A program made the position numbers and the translations under genes. This document shows, one piece after another, positions 42,605-64,000 of a stretch of 64,000 bases of DNA; within the stretch, counting starts at the first letter, position 1, and the number at the start of each line of letters is the position of its first letter. The notes under the pieces were generated by a model. It ran no database searches. It was given only the letters and a program-made list of their open reading frames with translations, and had not been told where the DNA came from. The stretch is from the NCBI RefSeq assembly GCF_000224145.3, contig NW_004190352.2, positions 125,856 through 189,855 on the forward strand, given 5' to 3'. The stretch comes from Ciona intestinalis. Lineage: Eukaryota > Chordata > Ascidiacea > Phlebobranchia > Cionidae.

Positions 42605-45529
42605 ATGGTTAGGATTCAATTAGTATTATTATTATGTATGTTAACGTGTGCGCATGCGCAATGGGGGTTCTCACCCGAACAAACAGAGATATACGATCTT
42701 GTAGATGAAGTGGGAGAAAATTTTTATGAATTTATTAATGTTACCCAGGTAAGGAATGAAATTATTAATTCCTAACTTTGTGGGTGATTGGTTTTTGTGT
42801 GACCCAGTACATATATACTTCATAGTGTGAACTTTTTTCAGACACCGGGTTTATTTGATTTATGTTTAGACACATATGGTTCGTATTACCCCCCTTAACA
42901 CAGTGCCGGGTATTCTCTGGTTCACAGATGAACACCGCGTCCACTATTTCAAACATAACACGCGTGCCTGTAGCCCAATGGTTAAGGGTTCAAGGCTCGG
43001 TGCTGCTCAGACACTTAACGGTAAACCCTGATGATGTCACGGATCACAAATCGAAATAATTTCCCAAAGATCTCTCTCACGTTTAAATAATATACGTTTC
43101 TTGACCTTTTGTACATGCCCTTCAATAAACCCTCTAAACCACAAACATCTTATTTTAACCCCCCAACCCCCCAGGATGCCGGTTCACCCGAGATTCGACG
43201 AAGTTACCGAAAGTTATCGCTTGTTATGCACCCCGATAAAAACAAAACTGAGGGGGCAGAGGAAAATTTCAGGATTCTCGTCGCGATTTATGAGGTGATG
43301 TTATTGTGATGTCATAAACATTGGTATTGTTGACCAAACTTTAATATTTGAACATATGAATTTAAACCTGATCAATATCCTAAAACTATATAAAAAAAAT
43401 TCTTAAAATAATAAACGTTGGCGTTTGTAGGTATTTTACTGTGATGTTATAATTGTTATTATTCCAGGTTTTAAAGAATAAAGAAAAACGTGAAATATAT
43501 GACGACGTTTTGGCCAATGGGCTTCCTGCTGCTTATTTATATGTTCCAAGGTATTATGATGTCATAATGCGTGATGTCATAATATGTGAAGTCACAATAT
43601 TTGTTGTCATAATGAGTGATGTCACGATGTGTGATGTCATAATGATTCGATCAACATTACAGACAAATCCGGAAGATGAGTTTACTTGAAGTTTCGATGA
43701 TAATGTCGTTCGTGATGACGATTGGTCACATGCTTATAATGTGGGGGGTTTACCTGGAGAAGAAACTAACTTGGGTGGGTTGAAAGCCTTGTCATGGGGT
43801 AGTGGTTGCCTGTAGACCAGAGGTTATGGGTTCGAGGCTCGATGCCGCCACCTTTGTTGGCATATGTTGCTATAGAATATATTCTTTCACTGTTAAAGTA
43901 ACTTGTGAACTTTCTAAGATTATTAGATCAACATAGTGTGTGATGTCATAATGGTTCATAACAATGGTTATTATAGGATGAAAGAACTTCTCGGAAAAGA
44001 AATCGAAAACAAAAGAAAAAAGATGGGGAAGTCCCTGAAATGATAAGGTTTTAATTAATTATAATTTATTCGTGAAAATAATTTTGTTGCTTCCAGTGAA
44101 GACTTGATATACAAACCAACATTGGTCGATCTCCTTCCAATTCTGTTCGTTCGTAAATTTTACGATTTCATTGTTTGGTTGCCGGTGTTTGTGACATCAC
44201 AGAGGGAGCAACGACGGTTGTTGCTTAAAGAAGAAGAGAAGATGAAATTGTGAGTTTACGACGTTTAAGTGTGTGTCGATTATATTTGGGTCTTACCACT
44301 AGGGAGCAAGAGAGAGCAGAAAAAGATCGTTTGGAACAATTAGAGAAACGAATCGCCGCGAAAAAGTTGAAGCAACAACGGAATAAAGAGAAGAAAGAAG
44401 AATATTTGATGGCACAGAAAATGGTTTGTGATGTCATAATGATGTCATCATTATAATAATGTTGTTTATGACATCATAGAGTGCGGCTTCACTACCAACC
44501 TCACCCTCAGTGTTCGAATCACCAACGTCTTCGATCGAAGAAATCGAAGCCATGTTTGTGGAAGAACCAAGGGTTGGTGATGTCATAATAGTTGTTGTGA
44601 TGTCATTATATTTGTTGTGATGTCATTATATTTGTTGTGATGTCGTAAAGACTCATAATAGTTGTTGTGATGTTGAATATTACATCATAACGTTGATTAT
44701 TACATAATAGAGACGTAAGAAAGGAGAATGGAACGAAAGCGACCAATCACAGCTCGTTAAGTTGATGGCCCGCTACCCAGGGGGGACCGAGGAAAGATGG
44801 GTCAAAATATCGGGGGAGATGGGACGGCCTGTGCATGAAGTTACGACGAGGGCAAGAATGGCGAGGAATGCGGGTATTTATGTTGTTTCTATGCTGTAGT
44901 AAAATAGTAATAGGTTTTGTTGTTCGTGACAATACTGTTAAATATTCACGGAACGTTTCCCACTTTACCCCACCCTGTTTATGTTGTGTCTATGTTTATA
45001 TTTATAAGATATCCATGCAGGTCCCACAAAGCAATCAACCGTAACGTTTAAATCGAAGATACAAATACCCGATGATGACATCACAATGCGGATGGACGAA
45101 TATAATCGTAACTATGATGTCATAATGTCGTATTATGTATGTAATTTTTTCCTAACATAGAAATAACAACAACCAATCAGAAACAACCAGATATGCATGA
45201 AAGAACACAAGGTATGACATCATAATTAATGCTTTTTTATTCCCCTGTCACTTACGTGCCCATTAATACAGAGGTACCGGTTGAGGGGAACCACCCATGG
45301 AGTCAGTCCCAACAACAATTATTGGAGAAATCGTTGATTCAGTTTCCCAAGACCTCAACGGAACGATGGGATAAAATATCCAGGTGTGTTCCTGGGAAGA
45401 CAAAGGTGATGATGTCATAATATATTGATTAATGACGTCATAACCACCAATATTACGCAGGAGGAATGCATTGCAAGATACAAATTCCTCGCGGAAAAAG
45501 TTTTGCAAAAGAAGAAAAATAAAAATTGA
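42605..45529 (+). CDS. DNAJC1: DnaJ/SANT ER membrane co-chaperone
   Basis: ER-membrane J-protein that recruits BiP on the lumenal side and has cytosolic SANT domains (family knowledge). Thirteen exons: 42605-42748, 43175-43294, 43468-43550, 43663-43774, 43977-44047, 44097-44249, 44303-44423, 44480-44572, 44711-44873, 45021-45107, 45161-45211, 45272-45405 and 45461-45529, closing to 466 residues. Signal peptide [19 protein letters not shown] domain from [16 protein letters not shown] with HPD in [14 protein letters not shown]. One TM ([20 protein letters not shown]), then a basic cytosolic stretch, an [11 protein letters not shown] coiled coil, SANT1 ([20 protein letters not shown]) and SANT2 ([31 protein letters not shown]), ending in a Lys-rich tail. 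The exon 10 donor is placed at GTAACT because the later GTATGT would put exon 11 out of frame. Confidence 0.94.
43788..43880 (+). mobile_element. SINE fragment, DNAJC1 intron 4
   Basis: CATGGGGTAGTGGTTGCC (A-box-like) and GGGTTCGAGGCTCGATGCCG (B-box-like), then CACCTTTGTTGGCATATG. Confidence 0.7.
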
Positions 45530-46101
45530 TCTGTTGGTATCAATGAAGGGGTTTCCCCCAAGTAGTTTGAATTATTTATCTTTATCGATTTTTTCGCGGG
45601 TCACGTTAATACACATTATGACGTCACTATGCTTGTAAATGGGCATTCTCCATGTCGATTACGTTACATTTAGAACGGTTTATGACGTCACATGAACATT
45701 ACACAAAGATTTTTATGACGTAACAAACGCGCGTGTTGCAATATTGTTTGTTTTGTGACGAAACACGAGCGTTATGACATCACAACTAGAAGTTATTATT
45801 TCGTCACAATAGTTATTATAGCAGAGAAAGAATTTCAAGTTACATACGTCACTAAATATCGATCGTCATAATTACGTCACATAAATCTAAAGTTAGCGTC
45901 TCAAGGGAGGTTCATAAATATTTAATCAAAAACATCGGTTTATAAGATATCTATGGTGGGTGACGTTTATTGGCGCAATTAACCGGGTGAGGGCGCACTT
46001 TGATCGATTTAATTGATTGAACTTTATAAATAGTGAAGTCTTCAATATACATTGTGACGTAGTGAGGTTGATTGTGACGTAGTTAGAGGGTTATTGTTGA
46101 G
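45530..46101. other. Intergenic spacer dense in TGACGTCA
   Basis: 572 nt between DNAJC1 and the two-TM gene. No ORF or RNA signal seen. Several CpG-intact TGACGTCA/TTACGTCA sites and repeated TTGTGACGTAGT sites before 46080; probably the promoter of the downstream gene. Confidence 0.5.
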
Positions 46102-48305
46102 ATGAAAAGAAACTCGCTCCGGGGAAACCCCCTGTTTGGGTCCATGATTGCCGCCAGGGTTGGTCACGTGGGTAACGTTAGTCACTCATGCGCGTCGGAT
46201 ATTTTGATTCAACCAATCATACCGAGTCTAGTGGGTATGACGTCATATAGGAGAAGATCGTCACTTCCGGTGCTGGATAAAAGGAGATTATCTCAGGTAT
46301 GTGACGTCATAATAACTATGTTTTGATGAATTAGTGACGTCACGGTTCATAAAGAATGTCGTGTGTCGATCATTGTTACGTCACACACCCTCATTGTTCA
46401 CAGCCACGCTTCGCTGCGCACGATCACGCTCACGGACAAAGTTTCAACAAACCCATTGTTTCGTCACAAACAGTATTGTTGGAATTCGTTTCAAACAATC
46501 CGACTTTCAATGCTTATTGTGACGTCATATCGCTCTTTATTGATAGCGGACAGGTTATAGTTTATTTGTGACGTAACCAGATGTGCAGTACCAGCAGTTA
46601 TGACGTCACAATCAGTTAAACTTCGCGTGGATCGATATTCGTTTATGACGTCACTATATATATTGTTGATATGTCGCCTCGAGGGATGAAAGTAGCGCAT
46701 CAGTGACTATTGGTTGGTTGGTTGTGAATAACAATGCTTAGTGTTCGATGGAAAGGTGTATGTGACGTATGTATGACGTCACACAGCGCAGTTGCGAGAT
46801 AGGGATTGTGACGTCATAATTAATACGATTGTTACATATTGTTTTAATAATTCATGCGTCGCGCGTTTAAATAAATCTGTTCATTGTGACGTCAGTCCCT
46901 TGTGACATCAATCCCATTATCGCGACTTCATAGATGCAATCCGCTTAAGTGACGCCTGGGAATTAAACATATACCTATGTGACGTCATAAAGGATATGGT
47001 TAAATCCGTTGTTCGTCACATCCGGGTTCATAACTTTACGATTGTCACGTCACAATCCCCTTAATGCTTCTTAATAAGAAATGCGGTCGCTTCGAATCGA
47101 CGAGTTTTGAATAATTTATTCTCGCAATGCGAATAATGAATAGCATTGTTTAGGAACTATGACGTAACAATGGAAAGTGTAGAACAGTTGTGACGTGATA
47201 TTAGCTTGATTGTGATGTCATAATAAAGATGGTAAGTGTAATAACGATTGATTGTTTGTATTTTATTGTTTCTATGTTTAGTCGAACGTACCGAACCGAA
47301 GCACGAAAATCGCGTTTCAGAATTGGAGACGAAAAGATGACGAAACAATCAGGAACAATGAACGGTATGTTTGTTACGTCATAATAAGGTTTGATTTAAA
47401 ACAAATAATATTATCACAGACAACAAGCGTGTCGTCACACAACAAAGAACCAACTGTTACGTCATAGACGTTCTAAGTTCGGGTTCGTGTTCTCGTCATG
47501 TGGTGACCTTATAAGGAGATACCCACAAATAAGGCCAAGTGTATGCAGTGTAGCGACCGGGGTTGTTTTGATTCTCTGCGGAACTTTGTGCCTCGTAGTC
47601 CCGCAGATTCGCTCCAACTTCCCGATGTGGGTTGGCTTGTTACTTACATTGATCGGAGGGGTGGCGACCGTCGTTGGGATTATTGGATTCAAACTCGAAT
47701 CGTTGAAACTTCAGCGACGTGCGCGATCGAACGCGACGTCTATGACGCAATACACGCCGACAAAGATAGTTACCGGGGAACCCCCGAAGATGGAAACAGT
47801 TATTGAAGAAAAGATTTCTCCGGGTATTCCCCGCCCGTTAACAAGGGACTTACCCCCCAGGAGGAAACTTCCGGATTCACCACGTGGTACCAAGGGAATT
47901 CCCCCGCCTTCCTTCTATTCGTCTGAACCCGACTTGACCCCAGTGAAACGGGGAAAACCCCACGATGCATTCCCCCAACCCCATAACGTCACAAGGTACG
48001 AAAAGTTTGAACAAATCAACTTCCCCGTCACAGAGATGAAGTATGACGTCATCAAATTAGAGAAGGGTGATGACGTTTTCAGGGGAAATCCCTTAATTGG
48101 GAACGAAATATTTGAGAGGTTTCGCGACCCCTTGCTCTTTCGCGCCATCACGCGGATCAAATATCAGTGTGATTGTGAGTTTCACCGGGGTAAGATGGAA
48201 CGATGTGACGTCAGCGATACATTACGTCATCAGTGTGACGTAGAGTCGCTACGTCATCACAGCGAAGCAGAAAGTGGGAGGGGATTGCGTCATAGTTATC
48301 ACTGA
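46102..48305 (+). CDS. Unrecognised two-transmembrane protein with long cytosolic tail
   Basis: No family recognised. Four exons: 46102-46296, 46404-46553, 47282-47364 and 47420-48305; phases 0, 0, 2 close to 437 residues. The N-terminal ~165 residues are polar and basic with no signal peptide. Two adjacent hydrophobic helices follow (VCSVATGVVLILCGTLCLVV and MWVGLLLTLIGGVATVVGII) with an ~8-residue loop, so both termini should face the same side. The tail (~200 residues) has PPRRKLPDSPRG, GIPPPSFYSS and a His/Cys/Asp-rich end (CDVSDTLRHQCDVESLRHH) partly generated by TGACGTCA/TTACGTCA sites. Exon 4 is certain as coding; exons 1-3 rest on phase and splice signals. The long intron 46554-47281 contains only palindrome-rich DNA. 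Confidence 0.65.
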
Positions 48306-48884
48306 GTTAACTTTATTACGTCATAGTGCTTCCATTACTTTGTGACGTTATAGGTTTGATAATAACAACATCAGGATAATTTGTGACGTCACAATGGCAA
48401 ACAATGCACCAACACAATGCTTATTATGTGATATATTTATACCGCCATGTGATTGGTTGATTATTAACCACGTGATCAAAGGTTACTAATGTCTATTGTT
48501 ACGCCATAAACAATCATATTTGGCATTGTTTTCGTAGTATGACGTCATAACAGAGCAATTATAATTAAACATCACGGTTGTGTCGACAGCGAGCATGAGG
48601 TCTTACAGTCGAACATCGAGTGAGGTGCAAGACGATTCCGGGTTCGATTCCAGGTCCGACAACTCAACGGCGTGTTCAATTCTTTCAATCGCGTTCATCG
48701 CGTTCGCCTCGAAAGCTTCCTTTGCTATTTGTGACGCGATTTCCGGTGTTAACTTTGACCCCCCCTCACTTTATGCGGGCCAACGGCGTAACTTTCCCCA
48801 TCCACCCATTCCGATAAAGATCTGCGCATATATACGTCACAAACGTGTTTATGACGTCACATTAGAACTCATGACGTCACAAAC
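48306..48884. other. Convergent 3' spacer between the two-TM gene and TMEM236
   Basis: 579 nt where the two genes end tail to tail. A plus-strand open frame (48580-49032) overlaps the TMEM236 last exon antisense and has no splice or family support. Palindromes TGACGTCA at 48385 and 48540. Confidence 0.45.
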
Positions 48885-50745
48885 TTACTTTTTAACGCTT
48901 GAGGGATTCGGCATTGGCGCCTTTTTCTTCTTAACTATAGCATACGTCACTTCCTCAGGTGACGTCACGTCCTGTGGTTCCTGTTCGGGGGAATTCCCTT
49001 CGAACAAATCTTCCGACAGTGTTCCTCTGTGACGTCGTGGTTTCGTCACATCTCCCTCATCAGTGACGTCATATTGATTATTGTGATGGTCATAATATTG
49101 TGGGTGTGTCGATGGGCGTGGCAGTTCCGGTGTGTCGTTCAAATCGTAGTCATGGTAACGATTGTCTTCCAGAGAGTCGAATGAATCGACCTTTTGCCTC
49201 TGATTGTTGACGTCATAATCAACCCTTTGATTGGTGACGTCATAATCGACAGTGTTGATTCGCGGTGTGACGTACACAGTAGATAGTTTGGGCACGATTA
49301 AATTGAAATACAGCAATGCTGTTATAACGAAGAAGTTCTTTAATAGAAACAATATACTCGTCACCTGCCCAAACCGCGCTAACATCGATAATCGAAGAAC
49401 GAAGAATGGACAATCCAACAATATCAACGTCATAATGGGTCTGGGGATAGTGACGTCATAATATGTAAGAAACAGAAGTCGAAGATAGTTTGCTGCATAA
49501 GAGAAATTGTTATCGCCATAAATGGCATCGTCAGTCTCTTATTTAAATACAGTAACCTGTATACACAAAGTCCATGATATGTTGCTTTGCTTCTATACAT
49601 TACACGACCCTACCTGTACGACGAGTCGTGTTTAAGAATGAACGTCGATATTGATATGAAAGATATGACGTATATTGCGTATATCCAGTTTGTTGACGTC
49701 ACTTCCCCTGATGACGTGGCAAACATCAGTCTCACGTCATAGATGTTAAGAAGATTCGCGATTAACTCTGGTGGTCTGTAAGAATGGGGTGTGTGACGTA
49801 ACAATCAAACCCAACGTCGCACAACAAACCTTTCGTCCGTCCACGCGGATGAATATTTTGGACGCGGGATAAGCGACGTCACAGACCCTCTGCTGCTCGG
49901 CGGATAATCTATTACGTAATGACGTCATTGTGACGTAATAATGGTAATTATATTTACCTGTTATCGAGTTGACGCTTGGCACCGGATGTGACATACGTAG
50001 TTTGTAATTCTTCAATTTCTCGCTCCAATCTATAAACATAATACATGTGTGGTGTGGCGATAAAAGAGCGGCTTGTTTATTCATGGGGCAATGTTGGGGG
50101 AATGGACATCATTCATTTGATTCCTTTGAATGCGATAGCGAAGATTAATTGATTCAACAAGGAGAAGGGAATCAGTAGCAAAACGAAAGTTGGTTAATCA
50201 CGCTACGGGTAAATGCTGTTGAAAATTGCCAAATAAAATGTGACTGCCAAACCCAACGAATAAAGACAAATTACTCTTCGGTTATGACGTCACACTCACC
50301 TGTAACAAGCAGCATTATGACCAACAGCTCAACGCACGAGTTTTGGAAATCTTTATTTTCATTGAAATTATTGGCGAACTTTGTCCCTACCATGATTATG
50401 ACGCAACACGGAAGTGACGTCAGTATGAAATATAATAGGATGGGTGGCGACCTGTGATTGGTTGGTTAGTTGGAATCCTGGCTTCTCATTGGTCGCTTAC
50501 CATTGTCCATTAAACCACGTGAGTAACTTCATCCAATCAAACACGAGTTTGACAGGTAACCATAACAACAGTGTTGACGCAGCTACGTAACCAATGGTAA
50601 CCGACACAACCAACCAATAAGAAGCCTTCATTTGTTCCAACTTCCCGAATTCGACCCCTGTGACAAACAATGGGGTCGCGAAGGCCGCCCATTGCGTCAC
50701 TTCCGCTACTATCTGCTTCACTAACTTTGGGCGGATTCTATTCAT
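48885..50745 (-). CDS. TMEM236: Multi-pass membrane protein TMEM236
   Basis: Function largely unknown in the family. Minus-strand exons: 50501-50745, 50300-50451, 49958-50029, 49830-49908, 49614-49775 and about 49515-48885. The first five join in phase (2, 1, 1, 2). Conserved blocks: KLVKQIVAEVTQWAAFATPL, YWLVVSVTIGYVAASTLLLW, LPVKLVFD, WSPPILLYFILTSLPCC, VELLVIMLLVTDWSEKLKNY, then WIYAIYVISFISIS and LLDCPFFVLRLSMLARFGQ with LLKNFFVITALLYFN. The last exon ends in a ~130-residue polar tail with repeated YDVT and an RHRGTLSEDL block, longer than in vertebrates. The junction of exons 5 and 6 does not phase with any AG I can see (exon 5 leaves 2 nt; acceptors near 49505-49530 need 0 or 1), so a small exon or a different donor in exon 5 (GTGAGA after NIYD) is likely. 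Confidence 0.82.
50125..50275 (+). mobile_element. CGATAGCGAAGAT-family element, TMEM236 intron 2
   Basis: TTGAATGCGATAGCGAAGAT, ATTGATTCAACAAGGAG, GTAGCAAAACGAAAG, ATCACGCTACGGGTAA and CCAAATAAAATGTGACTGCC match the element at 35735. Confidence 0.6.
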
Positions 50746-51378
50746 TATCTACCGATTGTGACGTAACAGACTGCATTACCTCCCTCAGCATTGTGACATC
50801 ATAATATGCATCCGCAACACACACGGTCGTTCACCGGTTAATAATTACATTGTGACGTCATAGACGATATATATCGGGCGTAAACTTTATTTGCCTTTCA
50901 CCATGAATACAATGCATTGTTACGTCATTATAAAATATTCATGAATGAGCGATTATTATTCAATGGGATGACTGTGACGTCATATACGTAGCCATACCAA
51001 CCACTGTAAACACTCGATAATTTAAAGCCAACAATAAACATTGAAACGTCATAATACCATACGTTTTTAAATATTATGACGTCACACAATGTTAAAACAA
51101 TTTTGTTTGTTCCAAACAAAGGCCATTGTTAAAAATACCATTTGTTGCGGTTACGTCATCATCTTATGACGTCACATTTATAGTTTTGATGACGTCATGA
51201 CAGGTTTCCCATAGAAATACCAAGTTATTTTGATTTATTCGGGGACAATTTAATCTTTTTGTGATGTCTATGAAATCGTGTTCACCGAATCGGAACAACA
51301 AAAATAAAAAAAATTGGCGCGATCCCCGGAAGTTAGTTTGTGACGTCATAATCACATTGGTTTTGTAATAATAGAAAA
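50746..51378. promoter_or_regulatory. Shared promoter region of TMEM236 and MBOAT7
   Basis: 633 nt between divergent starts, with several TGACGTCA sites (e.g. about 50854, 50972, 51078, 51171, 51190, 51343), all CpG-intact although MBOAT7 itself is CpG-poor. Confidence 0.45.
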
Positions 51379-54300
51379 ATGAATGACGAAATAATATATT
51401 CGCTCATTTTATTTTTATCGATCGTCGTTGGATTTCCTTTAAGAAAATTGAAATCATTTAAAGCGAAACAGGTTCGATTTTAAACATTATTTCTTTAATA
51501 AATTAAATTAAAGACCCCCTACACATGCGTAACTACTAACCCCAACCACTAACTTTTGTTTGTTTAACAACGAATTCTTCACTAGACACTAAGTACCAAA
51601 TTAATAATTGAATCAACATATTATAATATGTTTACCCTCTCACCCAGATAGCGACAGGAGGGTTTGGATTTCTGGTCGTGTTCGGTGTTTGTGGGTTTGA
51701 TGGATTATATTCGTTCATCGCTTGTGTGGTCAATACAGTCATCATAAAGTGTTTAAGAAGGTATTGTATGTTGTTTCTATGTTATGTGGTAATGTATGTT
51801 GTTTCTATGTTATGTGGTAATGTATGTTGTTTCTATGTTATCTGTCACTGGTTACGGGCTTAATGCTGCCACCATGCCCCATTGTATTTGTCATTTTGCT
51901 CTGTGTCGATAAATAAGTTACATTCATACAATCAATATGTATATATTGTTTCTATGTTATGTGGTAATGTATATTGTTTTTATGTTTCCACAGGAAAACT
52001 GCGTTTGTTTCGTTCATTTGGTCGTTTTCGTTTTTATTGTTTTTCCGATGTGTCACATGGTTCGGATTGGAACGGCCGTCAGCGTTGGCGAATGCTGTCC
52101 AACTTATGTTAACATTAAAGGTGGGATGCCTATGTTGCACCAATGTGTGTGAGGATATTGATAGGCGTAACATGAGGGGTGGATGGGGGACATTCAACCC
52201 CAACTTTAATACATGAGATTTTAAACCAGCTTTTAGCTTGCTGTTAAGTATAACTGCACTAAACTCCCCCCCCCACACCAAACAATTTAAACCACGAAAC
52301 CTATTTTCCCCAACAGTTGGTCAGCGTTGCCATAGAAATCCAGGATTACCGTTCAAACAAGCGTGGCTTGGTATCAGAACCAACAACAATGGACATGTTC
52401 TGGTATTCCTATTGTTACACAGGACTATTTACAGGTAACAATGTTGATTATTACATCATAATGTATGATGTCGCTCTATCCCAGAGGTTATCGGCTATCG
52501 GGTCAAAGCTCAATGCTGCCATTGTGGGCGTATGTATCCTTCGGCCAAACACGTAACGGCAATTGCTCCAACCCAGTGGTCACCTTTAAATATGAGGTGT
52601 ATGAAACAGAACACCCGTTTTTTAATGACTGTAGTTGCCTCGTCAGCTAAATATAAACAACTAACACCCCAACAAACAGGCCCCTTCTTTAAATACCGAA
52701 CTTACCATGATTACCTCGCCAACGAAACCGAAACCTTTATCCCTTGGAAGAAAGAAGTTTTCACTCGCTTGCAAAACATTGGGATGTTTGGTGTTCTGTA
52801 CGCCGTGGTTTCGTTTAATTTCAACATCAACGTTCCGAAGTCGGATGCATTTTACGAACAACCATTCTGGTTCAGGTGGGTGTTTTGCCAAACATAGGGA
52901 ACCTCATTGATTATTGTGGTGAATGCAATATACTTTGGCTCTGTTTGTTTGTATAGATATCTAAGTCATTTAGGCGAAAAACTGAGATGCTAAAACATAT
53001 ATTGTCACCCCTGTTCTAAAGTAAGGGAAAAATGCCACTCATCTCACCCCCTAATTCCGCCGCAGGTTGTTTTACATGGTACCCATATTCTTTATCGGGA
53101 GGATGAGATTTTACTCGGCGTGGTTATTAGCTGAATGCTCATTTGTCACTCTCACATTGGGGGCTTACCCCACCTCTAGCAAACCAAGGCCGGGTAACGG
53201 ACCAACTCAGGATAAACAAGAGTGAGTTATTGTGTTGTGTAAAGTATGTAATGATACATAATATGTTCTGTGTCTTAAAGGAATCCAACATGTTTAACCC
53301 ATAAGAGCTGTTAGTCATAGTCTCATAGAACCTTAACTATTACTTAGCTCCCCGGGACGTGGAAACAAGGATTATATTATGGTGTTCAACATTGGTTATG
53401 AAGTGTAACAACCTCTAAGCATGAATTAATATTAAATATATGTAATAGTTTATATATATATCTAATTAATGATTTGCATACAATAATAAATGTAATACAT
53501 TTGTTACAGAGGAGACGATAGTTATAGTTTTGAAACAATCCGAAACATTGACCCTTACAACTGTGATTTCACCTCAACCATTAGACTTGGTATGCGGAAC
53601 TGGAACATGGGGGTACAGTGGTGGTTGGCTAACTATATTCATAAAAGGTGGCCTCAGAATATGAAGCATCTAAGGTGGGTGTCTGTTACTTTATCTGTGG
53701 GTTTATGGGGGTTGTATTTACATTCGGACATAATTGTTGTTTTATTAAAATGGTTTATTCTTATATATTACACTGTTTGTAGGGTGTCATTTTTTTTTAT
53801 TGAATAAATTTTGTTTTAATTATTAGCGTTTTCTAACAACTGTAGTTTTCCCGTTATTTCCCGTGTTTTTAGCTTTTTGTATATTACTACAAGCTTCGTT
53901 AACATTAGGAAAAGTAGAAATTAAATTAATTTTGTTTATAAACATATTATTGTAAACGCAGAGTTGCATCTTCATAATAGTTATGTTTATCCTATATTGT
54001 TATTGTAGGGGTTAGGTTTATATGGTTATCTATCTATAAACATGTTGTAACAGAGTAGCAGGGGTGATGGGTGTAAGTGCGTTCTGGCACGGAATCGAAC
54101 CCGGATTCTACGGAGCTTTCCTCAGCATGCCTTTGTTCATGCTGGCTGAGGATCAATTGCAAAAGTTGAAGGTTTATCTTCCAACCAAAGTACAAGATTC
54201 ATACGATTGGGTTCTTTGGTTCTTTAAGTTCCGTGCGTTTGAATATATGTACATGGCGTTTGCTTTGTTAACATGGGAGGACACGTACAGGTAATCTACC

Positions 54301-54646
54301 AATGTTGGGATCTTATTTAAAACAAAATAAATTATGTTTATTTTTTGGGTTAGGAAGATCAGAGAGTCTTTTTAACCGGATGCTCTTTAACGATAAAATT
54401 GTCGTTTAACTGTTAATTCTTTCACTTCGTTGTGTCTTGAATAGTTTATATATGTTTATATATGTTGTATAAATCAATGAAATATTAGTTTATTTATTTT
54501 TGATTAATTAAAACTCATATTTTCACAGATATTGGAAATCTATTTATTTCTGCTTTCATATTATCGCAATAATCATCATTATGATATCACACCTGTTTCG
54601 ATCCGTTATAAGGAAACCTCGTTCCAACGAAGAAAAACTGAAATAA
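51379..54646 (+). CDS. MBOAT7: Lysophosphatidylinositol acyltransferase MBOAT7
   Basis: Acylates lyso-PI with arachidonate-type chains in ER membranes (family knowledge). Nine exons: 51379-51471, 51648-51760, 51994-52120, 52317-52434, 52680-52875, 53066-53221, 53510-53674, 54054-54290 and 54529-54646; phases close to 440 residues. Distinctive blocks are NAVQLMLTLKLVSVA, YSYCYTGLFTGPFFKYRTY, FYMVPIFFIGRMRFYSAW, RNIDPYNCDF, RNWNMGVQWWLANYI (conserved Asn) and VSAFWHGIEPGFY (catalytic His), followed by FEYMYMAFALLTWEDTYRYW. The C-terminus is short and basic, lacking a classical KKxx. All exons match the vertebrate order. Intron 5 carries the 131-bp-type element and introns 2 and 4 carry repeats and a SINE. 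Confidence 0.96.
51760..51845 (+). repeat. 28-bp repeat at MBOAT7 intron 2 donor
   Basis: Three units of GTATGTTGTTTCTATGTTAT+GTGGTAAT begin at the 5' splice site of exon 2. Two further units occur at 51940-51985 near the 3' end of the same intron, on either side of a SINE fragment. Confidence 0.85.
52475..52625 (+). mobile_element. SINE in MBOAT7 intron 4
   Basis: GGGTCAAAGCTCAATGCTGC, ATTGTGGGCGTATGTATCC, GTAACGGCAATTGCTCCAAC, CCAGTGGTCACC then GAGGTGTATGAAACAGAACA. The middle of the element (about 60 nt of the consensus) is missing. Confidence 0.75.
52895..53062 (+). repeat. Dispersed 131-bp-type element, MBOAT7 intron 5
   Basis: AACATAGGGAACCTCATTGA through TTGTTTGTATAGATATC to CACCCCCTAATTCCGCC. 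It ends directly at the acceptor GCCGCAG of exon 6, so the element's 3' end supplies the polypyrimidine/acceptor context. Confidence 0.7.

Positions 54647-64000
<9,354 letters not shown>

Noticed and set aside
48580-49032. Plus-strand 150-codon frame with GGTTCGATTCC, considered as gene or tRNA
   Set aside because: The B-box-like string is present but no A box, anticodon stem or acceptor stem could be formed; the frame overlaps TMEM236 coding antisense and shows no family resemblance.

Overview
This 64 kb window is nuclear DNA of a chordate with compact, intron-rich genes. It is most likely from a tunicate of the genus Ciona (inference). The evidence is AT-rich sequence, many introns of about 50-400 nt, orthologues of clearly chordate genes (SHOX, TMEM236, MBOAT7, CSGALNACT, RSRC1), and dozens of decayed copies of a tRNA-derived composite SINE of the type described in Ciona. 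All gene models were built by hand from splice signals, reading phase and remembered family features. Nearly every exon-exon phase closes; exceptions are stated.

Layout, 5' to 3': ZNF598 (minus, both ends incomplete, 157-1879); AKR7A-type aldo-keto reductase (plus, 3143-5909); TIMM10B (minus, 6295-7298); DEF8 (plus, 8030-13516); a secreted Ly6/uPAR + sushi + VWA protein (plus, 13864-16460); a mucin-like membrane protein with a proline-rich tail (minus, 17065-19504); a SHOX-type homeobox gene (minus, 19968-22171); RSRC1 (plus, 23243-26475); PARK7/DJ-1 (minus, 26683-27692); SNRPC/U1-C (plus, 28326-28694); OSBPL9/10/11-type ORP (plus, 29017-33875); BPNT1 (minus, 34281-36350); a mitochondrial-type rhodanese (plus, 36741-37244); CSGALNACT-type transferase (plus, 37660-42096); DNAJC1 (plus, 42605-45529); an unrecognised two-TM protein (plus, 46102-48305); TMEM236 (minus, 48885-50745); MBOAT7 (plus, 51379-54646); and most of SMC3 (plus, 55339 to beyond the end). 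Strands alternate, giving repeated head-to-head pairs with short shared promoters. The genes do not form one pathway; most are housekeeping genes interspersed with tissue-type genes.

The most unusual signal is not a gene. A CRE-like palindrome (TGACGTCA) and its CpG-decayed forms (TGATGTCA, TGACATCA) saturate the window. It repeatedly lies just inside introns, after 5' splice sites and, inverted, before 3' splice sites. Several minimal introns are little more than two inverted copies. It is expanded into minisatellites that start at splice donors, and it is translated as recurrent Asp-Val-Thr/Ile in unrelated proteins. The CpG-intact and decayed forms segregate by gene, as expected for mosaic gene-body methylation. 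Other points are minisatellites built from a splice acceptor or from SINE sequence, a DJ-1 exon fragment copied into an SMC3 intron, a DEF8 tail with four NPF motifs, and a degenerate-MIDAS VWA protein. Two N gaps are present (39161-39210, 62536-62606).
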